Positions 55,952 through 64,000 of a stretch of DNA of 64,000 nt are shown here, piece by piece. The notes beneath the pieces were generated by a model that saw only the letters and a program-made list of their open reading frames with translations, made no database searches and was not told the DNA's origin. Source of the DNA: Streptomyces diastatochromogenes (lineage in GTDB: Bacteria; Actinomycetota; Actinomycetes; Streptomycetales; Streptomycetaceae); the NCBI RefSeq assembly GCF_002242805.1, contig NZ_MCGQ01000012.1, positions 1-64,000 of the forward strand, given 5' to 3'. The stretch's first letter is position 1; each line of letters starts with the position of its first letter. The translations under genes and the position numbers were made by a program.

Positions 55952-56713
55952 ATGAGCGTCATGGTCGACATCAGGTCCGTCCACAAGAGCTTCGGCTCGC
56001 TCGAGGTCCTCAAGGGCATCGATCTGGAGGTGCGCACCGGTGAGGTCACCGTCGTCCTCGGCCCCTCCGGCTCCGGCAAGTCGACACTGCTGCGCGCCAT
56101 CAACCACCTGGAGAAGGTGGACCACGGTGCGATCAGTGTGGACGGCGCGCTGATCGGCTACCGGCGCTCCGGCGACAGGCTGTACGAGCTGCCCGAGCGC
56201 GAGGTGCTCAGGCAACGCACACGGATCGGCTTCGTCTTCCAGAACTTCAATCTGTTCCCGCACCTGACCGTGCTGGAGAACGTCATCGAGGCACCGGTCT
56301 CGGCGTTGAAGCGGCCCCGGAAGGAGGCGGTGGAGAGCGCGCGCCGGCTGCTGGAGCGGGTCGGGCTCGCCGACAAGGCCGACGCCTACCCGCGGCAGCT
56401 GTCCGGCGGTCAGCAGCAGCGGGTCGCCATCGCGCGGGCGCTCGCGCTGGAGCCGAAGCTGCTGCTGTTCGACGAGCCGACCTCGGCGCTGGATCCCGAG
56501 CTGGTCGGCGAAGTCCTGGACGTCATCCGGGACCTGGCGAGCCAGGGCACGACGATGATCGTCGTCACGCACGAGATCGCCTTCGCCCGCGAGGTCGCCG
56601 ACACGGTGGTGTTCATGGCCGACGGAAGGATCGTCGAGGCCGGGCCGCCGGGCGAGGTACTGGGCGCTCCGCGGGAGGAGCGGACGCGGGCGTTCCTGGC
56701 GAAGGTGCTGTGA
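55952..56713 (+). CDS. Polar amino-acid ABC transporter ATPase
   Basis: A 253-residue HisP/GlnQ-type ATPase. Walker A VLGPSGSGKSTLLRAINHLE, Q-loop GFVFQNFNLFPHLTVLENV, signature LSGGQQQRVAIARALA, Walker B LLLFDEPTSALDPE and VVTHEIAFAREVA. It energises the permease at 53314. ATG 55952 has AAGGA 8 bases upstream; ATG 55922 overlaps the previous stop and would add 10 residues. Confidence 0.92.
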   Translation: MSVMVDIRSVHKSFGSLEVLKGIDLEVRTGEVTVVLGPSGSGKSTLLRAINHLEKVDHGAISVDGALIGYRRSGDRLYELPEREVLRQRTRIGFVFQNFNLFPHLTVLENVIEAPVSALKRPRKEAVESARRLLERVGLADKADAYPRQLSGGQQQRVAIARALALEPKLLLFDEPTSALDPELVGEVLDVIRDLASQGTTMIVVTHEIAFAREVADTVVFMADGRIVEAGPPGEVLGAPREERTRAFLAKVL

Positions 56714-56766
56714 GCGATGACCTCTGCCTGTGATGCGTCGGTGCCCTGCGAACAGGGGGTGCTGAC

Positions 56767-57750
56767 GTGAGCGCGCGGTACGGGCGTGGGCTGTTGCACC
56801 TCGCCGCCGCCATCGACCGGCCGGGCTCCTTCGACGCCGTCTCCTACGTCGAGCTGGCGCAGCTCGCCGAGAGCGGCGGGCTCGACTTCGTGACGCTGGA
56901 CGACTCCTTCGCGCGCCCCGGGCCCGACGCGCTCGCCGTGCTGTCGCGCGTGGCGCCCGCCACCCGGCGGATCGGGCTGGTCCCGACCGTCACCACCACA
57001 CACACCGAGCCCCTGCGCGTCCAGGCCGCCGTCGCCACCCTCGACTGGGCCAGCCGCGGCCGGGCCGGCTGGCGGATCGACGTGTCCACCACCGAGGGCG
57101 AGGCCCGACTCTTCGGCCGCAGGCACGCCGCCCCCGCCGCCGCGCTGTGGCAGGAGGCGGACGAAGCCGCCGAGGTGGCGGCGCGGTTGTGGGACAGCTG
57201 GGAGGACGGCACCAAGCTGCCCCGGCCCCCGCAGGGCCACCCCGTCCGCGTGGTCGACGCCACCGACGGGCAGGCCCGGCCCACGGCGGCCCGGTATGCC
57301 GACGTGGCCCTGGTCCGGGTCGCCGATCCCGCGCAGGCCGCCGCCGTACGCGGGCAACTGCGGGACCGGGCGGCGGAGTCCGGCAGGGACCCGCGTGCCC
57401 TGCGGGTCCTGGTGAGCCTGCTCGTCGACCTAGGCGACGGCGAGCACGCGGCCGAGCCCGGGCACGGCGGCGGCGGTCCCCGGCCCACCGCGCAGGGCCC
57501 GCTGTACCGGGGCGGCCCGGTCGACCTCGCGGAGCTGATCGCCGCCTGGCACGCGGCGGACGTCACCGACGGCTTCCACCTCGTCCCCGTCGAGCCGCGC
57601 CGTGACCTGGAGCGGCTGGTCAACGGCACGGTGGCGCTGCTCCAGCACCGCGGCCTGTTCCGCACCTTCTACCCGGGCAGCACCCTGCGCGAGCACCTGG
57701 GCCTGGCCCGCCCCGCCCACCAGTACGCCGTGACCGGGGGAACGTCATGA
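56767..57750 (+). CDS. Luciferase-like flavin monooxygenase 1
   Basis: A 327-residue LLM-class oxidoreductase. Family features are HLAAAIDRPGSFDAVSYVELAQLAESGGLDFVTLDDSF, TTTHTEPLRVQAAVATLDWASRGRAGWRID and RHAAPAAALWQEADEAAEVAARLWDSW. These FMNH2-dependent enzymes split C-S, C-N or C-P bonds or oxidise thioethers. Shorter than its neighbour. GTG 56767 start; ATGA overlap with the second monooxygenase. Confidence 0.85.
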   Translation: MSARYGRGLLHLAAAIDRPGSFDAVSYVELAQLAESGGLDFVTLDDSFARPGPDALAVLSRVAPATRRIGLVPTVTTTHTEPLRVQAAVATLDWASRGRAGWRIDVSTTEGEARLFGRRHAAPAAALWQEADEAAEVAARLWDSWEDGTKLPRPPQGHPVRVVDATDGQARPTAARYADVALVRVADPAQAAAVRGQLRDRAAESGRDPRALRVLVSLLVDLGDGEHAAEPGHGGGGPRPTAQGPLYRGGPVDLAELIAAWHAADVTDGFHLVPVEPRRDLERLVNGTVALLQHRGLFRTFYPGSTLREHLGLARPAHQYAVTGGTS

Positions 57751-58949
57751 CCGTACGACGGCAGGTGCGCCTGGCGGTCTGCCTCCCAGGGGACGGCGAC
57801 ACCGCCGCCCGGCCGGATCAGCCGTCCGGCTCGCCGATCGCCCTCGCCTCCTTCGAGCAGCCGGCGCGTACCGCCGAGCGCGGGCTGTTCGACTTCGTGC
57901 TCCTGTCCGAGGGGCCGCGGCGGATCGACGATCTCGACGCGACGGGCCGGCCGGAGCCGCTCACCGTGCTGAACGCGCTCGCCGGGGTCACCGAGCGGCT
58001 GGGGCTCGCCGCCACCGTGCCCACGGCCCTCACCGAGCCGTACGAACTCGCCCGCAGACTCGCGACCCTGGACCATCTCAGCGGGGGCCGGGCCGCCTGG
58101 CACGTGGCGACCTCCGCGGACACCTTCACCGGCGCCGACCTCCGTCACGACGGCTCCGCCGACCGGTACGGGCGCGCCGCCGAGTTCGTCGCCGTCGCAC
58201 GGCGGCTGTGGACCTCCTGGTCGGCCGACGGGGTGTCCCGGCCGTTCGCACACCAGGGCCGGCACTTCGACATCGCGGGCGAGTTCGGTCTGCCCCGCTC
58301 GCCGCAGGGCCATCCCGTGGTGATCCGGGCCGGGGACTCGGACCAGGACCGGGAGTCCGCCGCGGCCACGGCCGACGTACTCCTCACCCGGCACCGCCCG
58401 CCGGCGGCGGGCCGGTCCGTCCGCGCCGACGTCACCCGCAGGCTCGCCGCGTACGGCCGGGCACCGGAGGATCTGAAGGTCCTGGCCGGTGTCACCGTCG
58501 TCCTCGGGGACACCGCCGCCGAGGCCCAGGAGCGGGCCGTGGAGATCCGACGGCAGCGGATCACCCCGCAGCGCGCGCCGCAACTTCTGGGGCAGGCCTG
58601 GGGCGTTGACCTCTCCGGTCACGACCCCGACGGCCCGCTCCCGGAGACCGACCCGGTGCCGGGGCCGGGGACCGCCGAGCACCGGACCCGTCGGCTCACG
58701 CTCGAGGCGAGCGGCCGCCCGGCGGTCGTCGGCACCCCCGAGACCGTCGCCGCCGAACTGGAGGCGTACGTACGCGAGGACGCCGCCGACGGCTTCGTCC
58801 TCGTCCCGCACCACACACCCGGCGGCCTCGACGAGTTCGTGGACCGGGTGGTGCCGCTGCTCCAGGAGCGCGGCGCGTTCCGCACGGAATACCAGGGCGC
58901 AACCCTGCGCTCACACCTCGGGCTGCCCGACCCGCCGTGGGAGGGATGA
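57747..58949 (+). CDS. Luciferase-like flavin monooxygenase 2 (NtaA/SnaA/DszA type)
   Basis: A 400-residue FMN-dependent monooxygenase. It has ARTAERGLFDFVLLSEG, ARRLATLDHLSGGRAAWHVATSADTF, RYGRAAEFVAVARRLWTSW and FAHQGRHFDIAGEFGLPRSPQGHPVVIRAGDSDQDRESAAATAD, typical of the NtaA/SnaA group. Coupled to monooxygenase 1 and to the transporter genes upstream, implying that the imported solute is its substrate. ATG 57747. Confidence 0.9.
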   Translation: MTVRRQVRLAVCLPGDGDTAARPDQPSGSPIALASFEQPARTAERGLFDFVLLSEGPRRIDDLDATGRPEPLTVLNALAGVTERLGLAATVPTALTEPYELARRLATLDHLSGGRAAWHVATSADTFTGADLRHDGSADRYGRAAEFVAVARRLWTSWSADGVSRPFAHQGRHFDIAGEFGLPRSPQGHPVVIRAGDSDQDRESAAATADVLLTRHRPPAAGRSVRADVTRRLAAYGRAPEDLKVLAGVTVVLGDTAAEAQERAVEIRRQRITPQRAPQLLGQAWGVDLSGHDPDGPLPETDPVPGPGTAEHRTRRLTLEASGRPAVVGTPETVAAELEAYVREDAADGFVLVPHHTPGGLDEFVDRVVPLLQERGAFRTEYQGATLRSHLGLPDPPWEG

Positions 58950-58982
58950 GCGCGTATGACGCGTATGAAAGGAACGGATCCT

Positions 58983-59765
58983 ATGACCAGCGACGCACCC
59001 GACGCCTGGAAGCAGTGGCACGAGCAGCGCGTGGAGAGGGTCTCGGAGCCCTACGGACCGCTCGCGCTGACCGCCACCCACTGGATCGAGGACCATCCGG
59101 AGGGGCGACTTCCGGACATTCCCGGGACGTGGGGGACGGATGGTGACGGGGTGGTGCTCAGCGCTGCCGAGGGCGACGGGCTGACCCTGGACGGCCGGCC
59201 GTTCTCGGGGGAGGTCCACCTCGCCGCCGACCTCGGGCCGGAGGCCGAGTCGCGGGTCGCGCTGGGCGAGAAGCGGCTGGTCGTGCTGGTCCGCGAGGAT
59301 GTGTGGGGCGTGCGGGTCTACGACCCCGCCGCCGAGGCCCGCCGCGCCTTCCGGGGCATCGAGGCCACGGCGTACGACCCGCGCTGGTCGGTGCCGGGGC
59401 GCTTCACGCCGTACGACGACACGCGCACGGTGCGGGTCGGCAACGCGGACGGAAGGGAGCGCGGGCTCGCCCTCGCCGGGGAACTCGCCTTCACTCTGGC
59501 CGGAAACGATCTCACGCTCCAGGTCGCGCGGCAGGGCGACGGCCCGCTGTGGGCGGTGTTCGCCGACGCCACCAGCGGCGACAGCAGCTTCCGCTTCCGG
59601 TTCCTCTTCCCGCAGGCACCGGATGCCGAGGGTCGTACCACGGTCGACTTCAACCGCGCCCAGCTCCCGCCGTGCGCCTTCGCCGACCACTTCATCTGCC
59701 CCTTCCCGCCGCCGGGCAACCGGCTGGACGTGGCGATCGAGGCGGGGGAGCGCGTCCTGAGCTGA
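58983..59765 (+). CDS. DUF1684 family protein
   Basis: A 260-residue DUF1684 protein. Diagnostic end: LWAVFADATSGDSSFRFRFL then VDFNRAQLPPCAFADHFICPFPPPGNRLDVAIEAGE. Mostly beta, no signal peptide. Function unknown. It follows the monooxygenase by 33 bases; ATG 58983 has AAAGGA upstream, ATG 58956 is in frame. Its place at the end of the cluster suggests a role in handling the product. Confidence 0.85.
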   Translation: MTSDAPDAWKQWHEQRVERVSEPYGPLALTATHWIEDHPEGRLPDIPGTWGTDGDGVVLSAAEGDGLTLDGRPFSGEVHLAADLGPEAESRVALGEKRLVVLVREDVWGVRVYDPAAEARRAFRGIEATAYDPRWSVPGRFTPYDDTRTVRVGNADGRERGLALAGELAFTLAGNDLTLQVARQGDGPLWAVFADATSGDSSFRFRFLFPQAPDAEGRTTVDFNRAQLPPCAFADHFICPFPPPGNRLDVAIEAGERVLS

Positions 59766-59966
59766 CGTCAGGGGGCCGCTGCGCCCGGGTGGTTCAAAGG
59801 TTGACGGCCGAAAGGCACTCTTGTGCCTACCGGCCGTTCGGCCGAATACTCCCCCTCAGCGCTTGTCAGGGGCATGCGTGTTCGGAACCCAGGACCGGCC
59901 CCTGGCTGCGCCTCACGGGCCCCGACCCCACGCGGGCCCCCGACTTCCCCTGGGAGGGAACGAAAC

Positions 59967-60866
59967 GTGAGGATCAAGCGCACCACTCCCCGCAGCGGTA
60001 TCGCAAGACGGACCCGGCTGATCGCCGTGGCCACCGGCTTCCTGGCCGCGGCCGCGTTCGCCGCCCCCACCGCGAACGCCAGCGACGCCCACACGTTCAG
60101 CGCCACCCAGCTCACCAAGGCGAGCGACTCCGTCCTCAAGGCCGACATCGGCGGTACGGCCTGGGCGGTGGACAGCAAGACCAACCGTGTCGTCGTCACC
60201 GTCGACAGCACGGTCTCCAAGGCCGAGATCGCCAAGATCAAGCAGCAGGCCGGCGGCAACGCGGGCGCGCTGGCCATCAAGCACACCTCCGGCAAGTTCA
60301 AGAAGCTGATCAGCGGCGGCGACGCCATCTACGGCGGCTCCTACCGCTGCTCGCTCGGCTTCAACGTGCGCAGCGGCAGCACGTACTACTTCCTGACCGC
60401 CGGTCACTGCGGCGAGGTCGCCTCGACCTGGTACAGCAACTCCGGTCACACGACCGTGCTGGGCACGAACGTCGGCTACAGCTTCCCGGGCAACGACTTC
60501 GCGCTGGTGCGCTACACCAACTCCTCCATCGCGCACCCGAGCGCGGTGGGCAACCAGACCATCAGCAGCGCGGCCACCCCGTCCGTGGGCACGACCGTCT
60601 ACCGGCGTGGTTCCACCACCGGTACCCACAGCGGGCGGGTCACCGCGCTGAACGCGACCGTCAACTACGGCAGCGGTGACATCGTCTACGGCCTGATCCA
60701 GACCACGGTCTGCGCCGAGGGCGGCGACAGCGGCGGTCCGCTCTACGGGGGCAGCGTGGCCTACGGTCTGACCTCCGGCGGCAGCGGCAACTGCACCTCC
60801 GGCGGCACGACGTTCTTCCAGCCGGTCACCGAGGCGCTGAGCTACTACGGTGTGACCCTTCCCTGA
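59967..60866 (+). CDS. Secreted serine protease, streptogrisin B-like
   Basis: A 299-residue preproprotease. Signal peptide ([25 protein letters not shown]), propeptide with [30 protein letters not shown], then a mature chymotrypsin-fold domain from about residue 115 ([10 protein letters not shown]). The triad is His in FLTAGHCGE, Asp in [11 protein letters not shown] and Ser in [13 protein letters not shown]. Close to S. griseus protease B in length and sequence. GTG 59967 follows GGGAGGGAA. A strong hairpin ends it. Confidence 0.95.
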   Translation: MRIKRTTPRSGIARRTRLIAVATGFLAAAAFAAPTANASDAHTFSATQLTKASDSVLKADIGGTAWAVDSKTNRVVVTVDSTVSKAEIAKIKQQAGGNAGALAIKHTSGKFKKLISGGDAIYGGSYRCSLGFNVRSGSTYYFLTAGHCGEVASTWYSNSGHTTVLGTNVGYSFPGNDFALVRYTNSSIAHPSAVGNQTISSAATPSVGTTVYRRGSTTGTHSGRVTALNATVNYGSGDIVYGLIQTTVCAEGGDSGGPLYGGSVAYGLTSGGSGNCTSGGTTFFQPVTEALSYYGVTLP

Positions 60867-60883
60867 CGGGTCCGGTCTTGGTG

Positions 60884-60914
60884 GGCCCCCGCGCGCGGTT
60901 CGCGTGCGGGGGCC
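60884..60914 (+). terminator. Terminator of the first protease gene
   Basis: GGCCCCCGCGCGCG pairs with CGCGTGCGGGGGCC around a GTT loop, with one mismatch or G-T pair, about 17 bases after the stop, followed by TTCTGTTGT. Confidence 0.85.
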
Positions 60915-61185
60915 TTCTGTTGTCCCGGAGGGGTGCATTCCGGCCATGGGCAACGGTCACTGTCCGCCTATGGGTTACTCGCGCGTAGTGTTTGCAGTGC
61001 GAATTTCCTGGGGGGACTGTCCCCGGTCAAGCGGGCCGGGGGCGTACGGGGTTGCCGTGTGCGCGTCCTGAAGTCGACCTTGTGTGCTCCCTGTGCGGTT
61101 CGGAAGAGTGGGCGCCCGTCAACCAGCCTTCCGGTCCGCGGAGTCCCCACAACTTCCGGGCCGACCCCCCACAGGAGGACGTGAG
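60915..61185 (+). other. Leader of the second protease gene
   Basis: About 270 bases with no gene I can support. It holds the perfect palindrome GGGGAC-T-GTCCCC (61012-61024) and a strong AGGAGG Shine-Dalgarno at 61173. A promoter is not obvious by eye. Confidence 0.45.
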
Positions 61186-62268
61186 TTGAAGCACCGACGC
61201 ATACCCAGGCGGCGGGCCGTCGTGATCGGCGCGGGCATCTCCGCACTGGTCGCCGCGGGTGTCACCTTCCAGACTGCGAACGCCAGCGAGCCTGCCAAGC
61301 CTGCTCCGGAACCGCGGGTTCTGTCCGTTCCGGCGGCCGGAAAGCTCGCCTCGGCGCTCGTGAAGGACCTCGGGTCCGACGCGGCCGGCAGCTACTACGA
61401 CGCCCGGAGCAAGAGCCTCGTCGTCAACGTGCTCGATGCCACCGCCGCCAAGGCCGTGGAGGCGGCCGGCGGCAAGGCCAGACTCGTCGCCCACTCGCTG
61501 GCCGAACTCGATGGTGCGCGGGCGACCCTGAAGAAGGACGCGACCATCCCCGGTACCTCGTGGGCCACCGACCCGGTCACCAACAAGGTCGTCGTCACGG
61601 CGGACAGGACGGTGTCCGGGGGTGCGTGGGCGAAGCTCGGCAAGGTCGTCGACGGGCTTGGGGCCAAGGCTGAACTGAAGCGGTCGAAGGGGGAGTTCAA
61701 GCCCTTCATCGCCGGCGGTGACGCCATCACGGGATCGGGTGGGCGTTGCTCGCTCGGCTTCAACGTGGTCAAGGACGGGCAGCCGTACTTCCTGACCGCG
61801 GGGCACTGCACCGAGGCCATCTCCAGCTGGTCGGACTCCTCCGGCAACGTCATCGGCAAGAACGCGCAGTCCAGCTTCCCGGGCAATGACTTCGGGCTGG
61901 TCAAGTACACCTCGACCGTGGATCACCCGAGCGAGGTCGACCTCTACGACGGGTCCGCCCAGCAGATCACCGGCGCGGCCGAGGCCACCGTCGGCATGAA
62001 GGTCACCCGGAGTGGCTCGACCACCCAGGTGCACGACGGGACGGTCACCGGGCTCAACGCCACCGTCAACTACTCCGAGGGCACGGTCAGCGGTCTGATC
62101 CAGACCGATGTGTGCGCCGAGCCCGGGGACAGTGGTGGCTCGCTCTTCTCGGGCAGCAGCGCGATCGGGCTGACCTCGGGTGGCAGTGGTGACTGCACCT
62201 CCGGTGGGGAGACGTTCTTCCAGCCTGTCACCGAGGCGCTGTCGGCTACGGGGGCGCAGATCGGCTGA
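61186..62268 (+). CDS. Secreted serine protease, streptogrisin C/D-like
   Basis: A 360-residue preproprotease. Signal peptide ([26 protein letters not shown]), a long alpha-lytic-protease-type propeptide (residues about 30-165, with [28 protein letters not shown] and [21 protein letters not shown]), then a mature chymotrypsin-fold domain. Triad: [33 protein letters not shown] 61186 has AGGAGG 7 bases upstream. Tandem paralogue of the previous gene with a longer propeptide. Confidence 0.94.
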   Translation: MKHRRIPRRRAVVIGAGISALVAAGVTFQTANASEPAKPAPEPRVLSVPAAGKLASALVKDLGSDAAGSYYDARSKSLVVNVLDATAAKAVEAAGGKARLVAHSLAELDGARATLKKDATIPGTSWATDPVTNKVVVTADRTVSGGAWAKLGKVVDGLGAKAELKRSKGEFKPFIAGGDAITGSGGRCSLGFNVVKDGQPYFLTAGHCTEAISSWSDSSGNVIGKNAQSSFPGNDFGLVKYTSTVDHPSEVDLYDGSAQQITGAAEATVGMKVTRSGSTTQVHDGTVTGLNATVNYSEGTVSGLIQTDVCAEPGDSGGSLFSGSSAIGLTSGGSGDCTSGGETFFQPVTEALSATGAQIG

Positions 62269-62294
62269 CGCCCGGCTTTCGGTTTCGTCGGAGT

Positions 62295-62318
62295 CCCGCC
62301 CCGGGTGTGAGGGGCGGG
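62295..62318 (+). terminator. Hairpin after second protease gene
   Basis: CCCGCCCC and GGGGCGGG form an 8-bp stem with an 8-base loop about 27 bases after the stop. Moderate; no U-run. Confidence 0.65.
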
Positions 62319-62503
62319 GCTTCGCGGTTTCCTGCGGCTTGTCGGGTGGGATGCCTGCGGCGGCCCGTTGCGGTGCGTCGTGGCTTGCGTCGCGCCCCCC
62401 TTCCCGCCGTGCGCGAGTGCGGGTCGCCGGTGGCATCCGCGCAGGTGAGAGGCGCTCTCACGGATGTCGCACACTTGTTCGGGAATGGGGGTATGGTGGG
62501 GGT

Positions 62504-62519
62504 GGGAACTGATGTTCGA
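62504..62519. promoter_or_regulatory. LexA (SOS) box upstream of dnaE-type gene
   Basis: GGGAACTGATGTTCGA contains the core GAAC-N4-GTTC of the actinobacterial LexA operator (consensus TCGAAC-N4-GTTCGA) and lies about 36 bases before the polymerase start. It predicts damage induction. Confidence 0.8.
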
Positions 62520-62554
62520 GTGCTGTTCGGGGCTCATGAGTGCGGGAGGTGCGT

Positions 62555-64000
62555 GTGCCGGGCTTCGCGCATCTGCACACCGTCTCCGGGTTCTCCTTGC
62601 GGTACGGGGCCTCGCATCCGGAGCGGCTGGCCGAGCGTGCCTCCGAGCGGGGTATGGATGCCCTCGCCCTGACTGACCGCGACACCCTCGCCGGTGCGGT
62701 TCGCTTTGCCAAGGCGTGTGCCAAGGCGGGTGTCCGTCCGCTGTTCGGTGTGAACCTGGCGGTGGGTGAGCCGGTGGTCGCGCGACGTGAGCGGCGGCGG
62801 GCTCCGGTGCGTGGTGGTGCCTTCATCGATGAGTCGGCGGCCCGGGTGACCTTCCTTGCCCGGGACGGCGCCCGTGGCTGGGCCGATCTGTGCGGGATCG
62901 TCACGGCGGCGCACGGGGGTGAGGATGCGCCTTTGCTGCCCTGGGCCGGTAATCATGGGGACGGTCTGACCGTGTTGCTCGGTCCCGGGTCCGATGTGGG
63001 GCGTGCCCTTGCTGCGGGGCGGCCCGATCGGGCCGCGAAGCTGCTCGTTCCCTGGCGTGAGGTCTACGGTGACGCGCTGCGGCTGGAGGCCGTCTGGCAC
63101 GGTCGTGACGGTACGGGGCCCGGGTCTCTGCGGCTGGCTGCCCGTACGGTCGGCTTTGCCGCCGAGCAGCGGGTTCGGCCTGTGCTCAGCAACGCGGTCC
63201 GGTACGCCGATCCCGGTCAGGGGCAGGTCGCCGATGTGCTGGATGCCGCCCGCCGTCTGGTTCCGATCGATCCCCGCAAGGAGCTGGACTCCGGTGAGGC
63301 CTGGCTGAAGGACGCGCAGGCCATGCTGCGGGTCGCCGAGCGGGTGGTGGAGGCCGCCGGCTATCGGCGCGACACCGCCCATCGGCTGCTGGAGCAGACC
63401 CGGGCCACGGCCGCCGAGTGTCTGGTCGATCCCGAGGACGACCTCGGTATGGGGAGCGTTCATTTCCCCGAGGCGCATCTCGTCGGTGCCGGGCGTCGTA
63501 CCGCCCAGCGGGCGCTCGCCTCGCGGGCGGCCGCCGGCATGGTGCTGCGCGGCTACGCCGACCGCCGGGGCTACTGGGCGCGGATGCATGATGAGCTGGA
63601 CATCATCGCCCACCACGGCTTCGCTTCTTATTTCTTGACGGTCGCTCAAGTGGTGGATGACGTCAGGGGGATGGGTATCCGGGTGGCCGCCCGTGGGTCC
63701 GGTGCCGGCTCCCTCGTCAACCACCTGCTCGGGATCGCGCACGCCGACCCGGTCGAGCACGGGCTGCTGATGGAGCGCTTCCTGTCCAAGCGGCGCCTCG
63801 TCCTGCCCGACATCGACATCGACGTGGAGTCCGCGCGCAGGCTGGAGGTCTACCGCGCGATCATCGGCCGGTTCGGCACCGAGCGGGTCGCGACCGTCGC
63901 CATGCCCGAGACCTATCGGGTCCGGCACGCGATCCGCGATGTCGGGGCCGCCCTGTCCATGGACCCCGCCGACATCGACCGCATCGCCAAGTCCTTCCCG
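62555..64000 (+). CDS. dnaE2: DNA polymerase III alpha subunit, DnaE2-type (5' part)
   Basis: The first 482 codons of a DnaE polymerase; the window ends inside the gene. The N-terminal PHP domain has FAHLHTVSGFSLRYGASHPERLAERA and DALALTDRDTLAGAVRFAKAC. The palm begins with RVAARGSGAGSLVNHLLGIAHADPVEHGLLMERFL and the catalytic PDIDIDVES with its two metal-binding Asp. A preceding SOS box supports an error-prone DnaE2/ImuC function, not the replicative DnaE1. GTG 62555 has GGGAGGT 5 bases upstream. The frame is open to the last base. Confidence 0.9.
   Translation, partial: MPGFAHLHTVSGFSLRYGASHPERLAERASERGMDALALTDRDTLAGAVRFAKACAKAGVRPLFGVNLAVGEPVVARRERRRAPVRGGAFIDESAARVTFLARDGARGWADLCGIVTAAHGGEDAPLLPWAGNHGDGLTVLLGPGSDVGRALAAGRPDRAAKLLVPWREVYGDALRLEAVWHGRDGTGPGSLRLAARTVGFAAEQRVRPVLSNAVRYADPGQGQVADVLDAARRLVPIDPRKELDSGEAWLKDAQAMLRVAERVVEAAGYRRDTAHRLLEQTRATAAECLVDPEDDLGMGSVHFPEAHLVGAGRRTAQRALASRAAAGMVLRGYADRRGYWARMHDELDIIAHHGFASYFLTVAQVVDDVRGMGIRVAARGSGAGSLVNHLLGIAHADPVEHGLLMERFLSKRRLVLPDIDIDVESARRLEVYRAIIGRFGTERVATVAMPETYRVRHAIRDVGAALSMDPADIDRIAKSFP

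Noticed and set aside
56717..56770. 17-codon frame with two Cys codons overlapping the first monooxygenase start
   Set aside because: No ribosome-binding site and no resemblance to the known Cys leader pattern; treated as chance.

Overview
The window is a 64 kb piece of an actinobacterial chromosome, almost certainly Streptomyces. The signs are a very high G+C content with G/C-ending codons, many GTG and TTG starts, translationally coupled ATGA/GTGA junctions, and a gene order I recognise from the SCO17xx part of the S. coelicolor chromosome, read in reverse. Part of the order also matches the Mycobacterium tuberculosis block Rv1691-Rv1713 (TPR protein, HAD phosphatase, tlyA, NAD kinase, recN, pyrG, Nudix, parA, scpA, scpB, rluB, cmk, der). 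These comparisons are from memory and were not searched.

Layout. 1-310: end of an rRNA operon (23S tail, 5S, strong terminator). 344-4824: RDG-repeat/TPR protein, DUF1015 protein, HAD phosphatase. 4879-7842: iron-box-controlled siderophore ABC importer (two permeases and an ATPase). 7826-12811: SCP2-like protein, small protein, tlyA, nadK, recN and a MraY-like membrane protein. 13104-20957: an accessory stretch between recN and pyrG with a glycosyltransferase, PucR regulator, FAD oxidase, Vat-like acetyltransferase, APH-like kinase and GH15 enzyme. 21488-32770: pyrG, Nudix hydrolase, NTPase/TPR protein, ald, parA, RHH-like protein, scpA, scpB, rluB. 32987-36148: a compact ADP-ribose/nucleotidyltransferase module (Nudix-winged-helix regulator, ADP-ribosylglycohydrolase, two convergent overlapping nucleotidyltransferases). 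36170-41213: Rieske lipoprotein, chorismate mutase, prephenate dehydrogenase, cmk, acyltransferase, der. 41274-51707: conserved Streptomyces genes, including an Rpf-LysM hydrolase with a long structured leader, a WYL regulator, an I78 inhibitor, PAP2 phosphatase, a membrane glycosyltransferase, an MFS exporter, an acyl-CoA dehydrogenase and a SepF-like protein. 51947-59765: an amino-acid-type ABC importer with two flavin monooxygenases and a Cys-ending leader peptide, probably organosulfur uptake and oxidation. 59967-62268: two secreted streptogrisin-type proteases. 62555-64000: 5' part of an SOS-box-preceded dnaE-type polymerase gene that runs off the window.

How the genes work together. Most of the window is housekeeping: nucleotide and cofactor supply (pyrG, cmk, nadK), ribosome maturation (tlyA, rluB, der), chromosome segregation and repair (parA, scpAB, recN, dnaE) and aromatic amino acid synthesis. 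Set into this are small independent accessory modules. The two most worth pursuing are the ADP-ribose/nucleotidyltransferase module at 32.9-36.1 kb, with a perfect palindrome before its first gene, and the leader-peptide-controlled transporter/monooxygenase cluster at 51.9-59.8 kb. I saw no tRNA, insertion sequence, prophage or CRISPR array.
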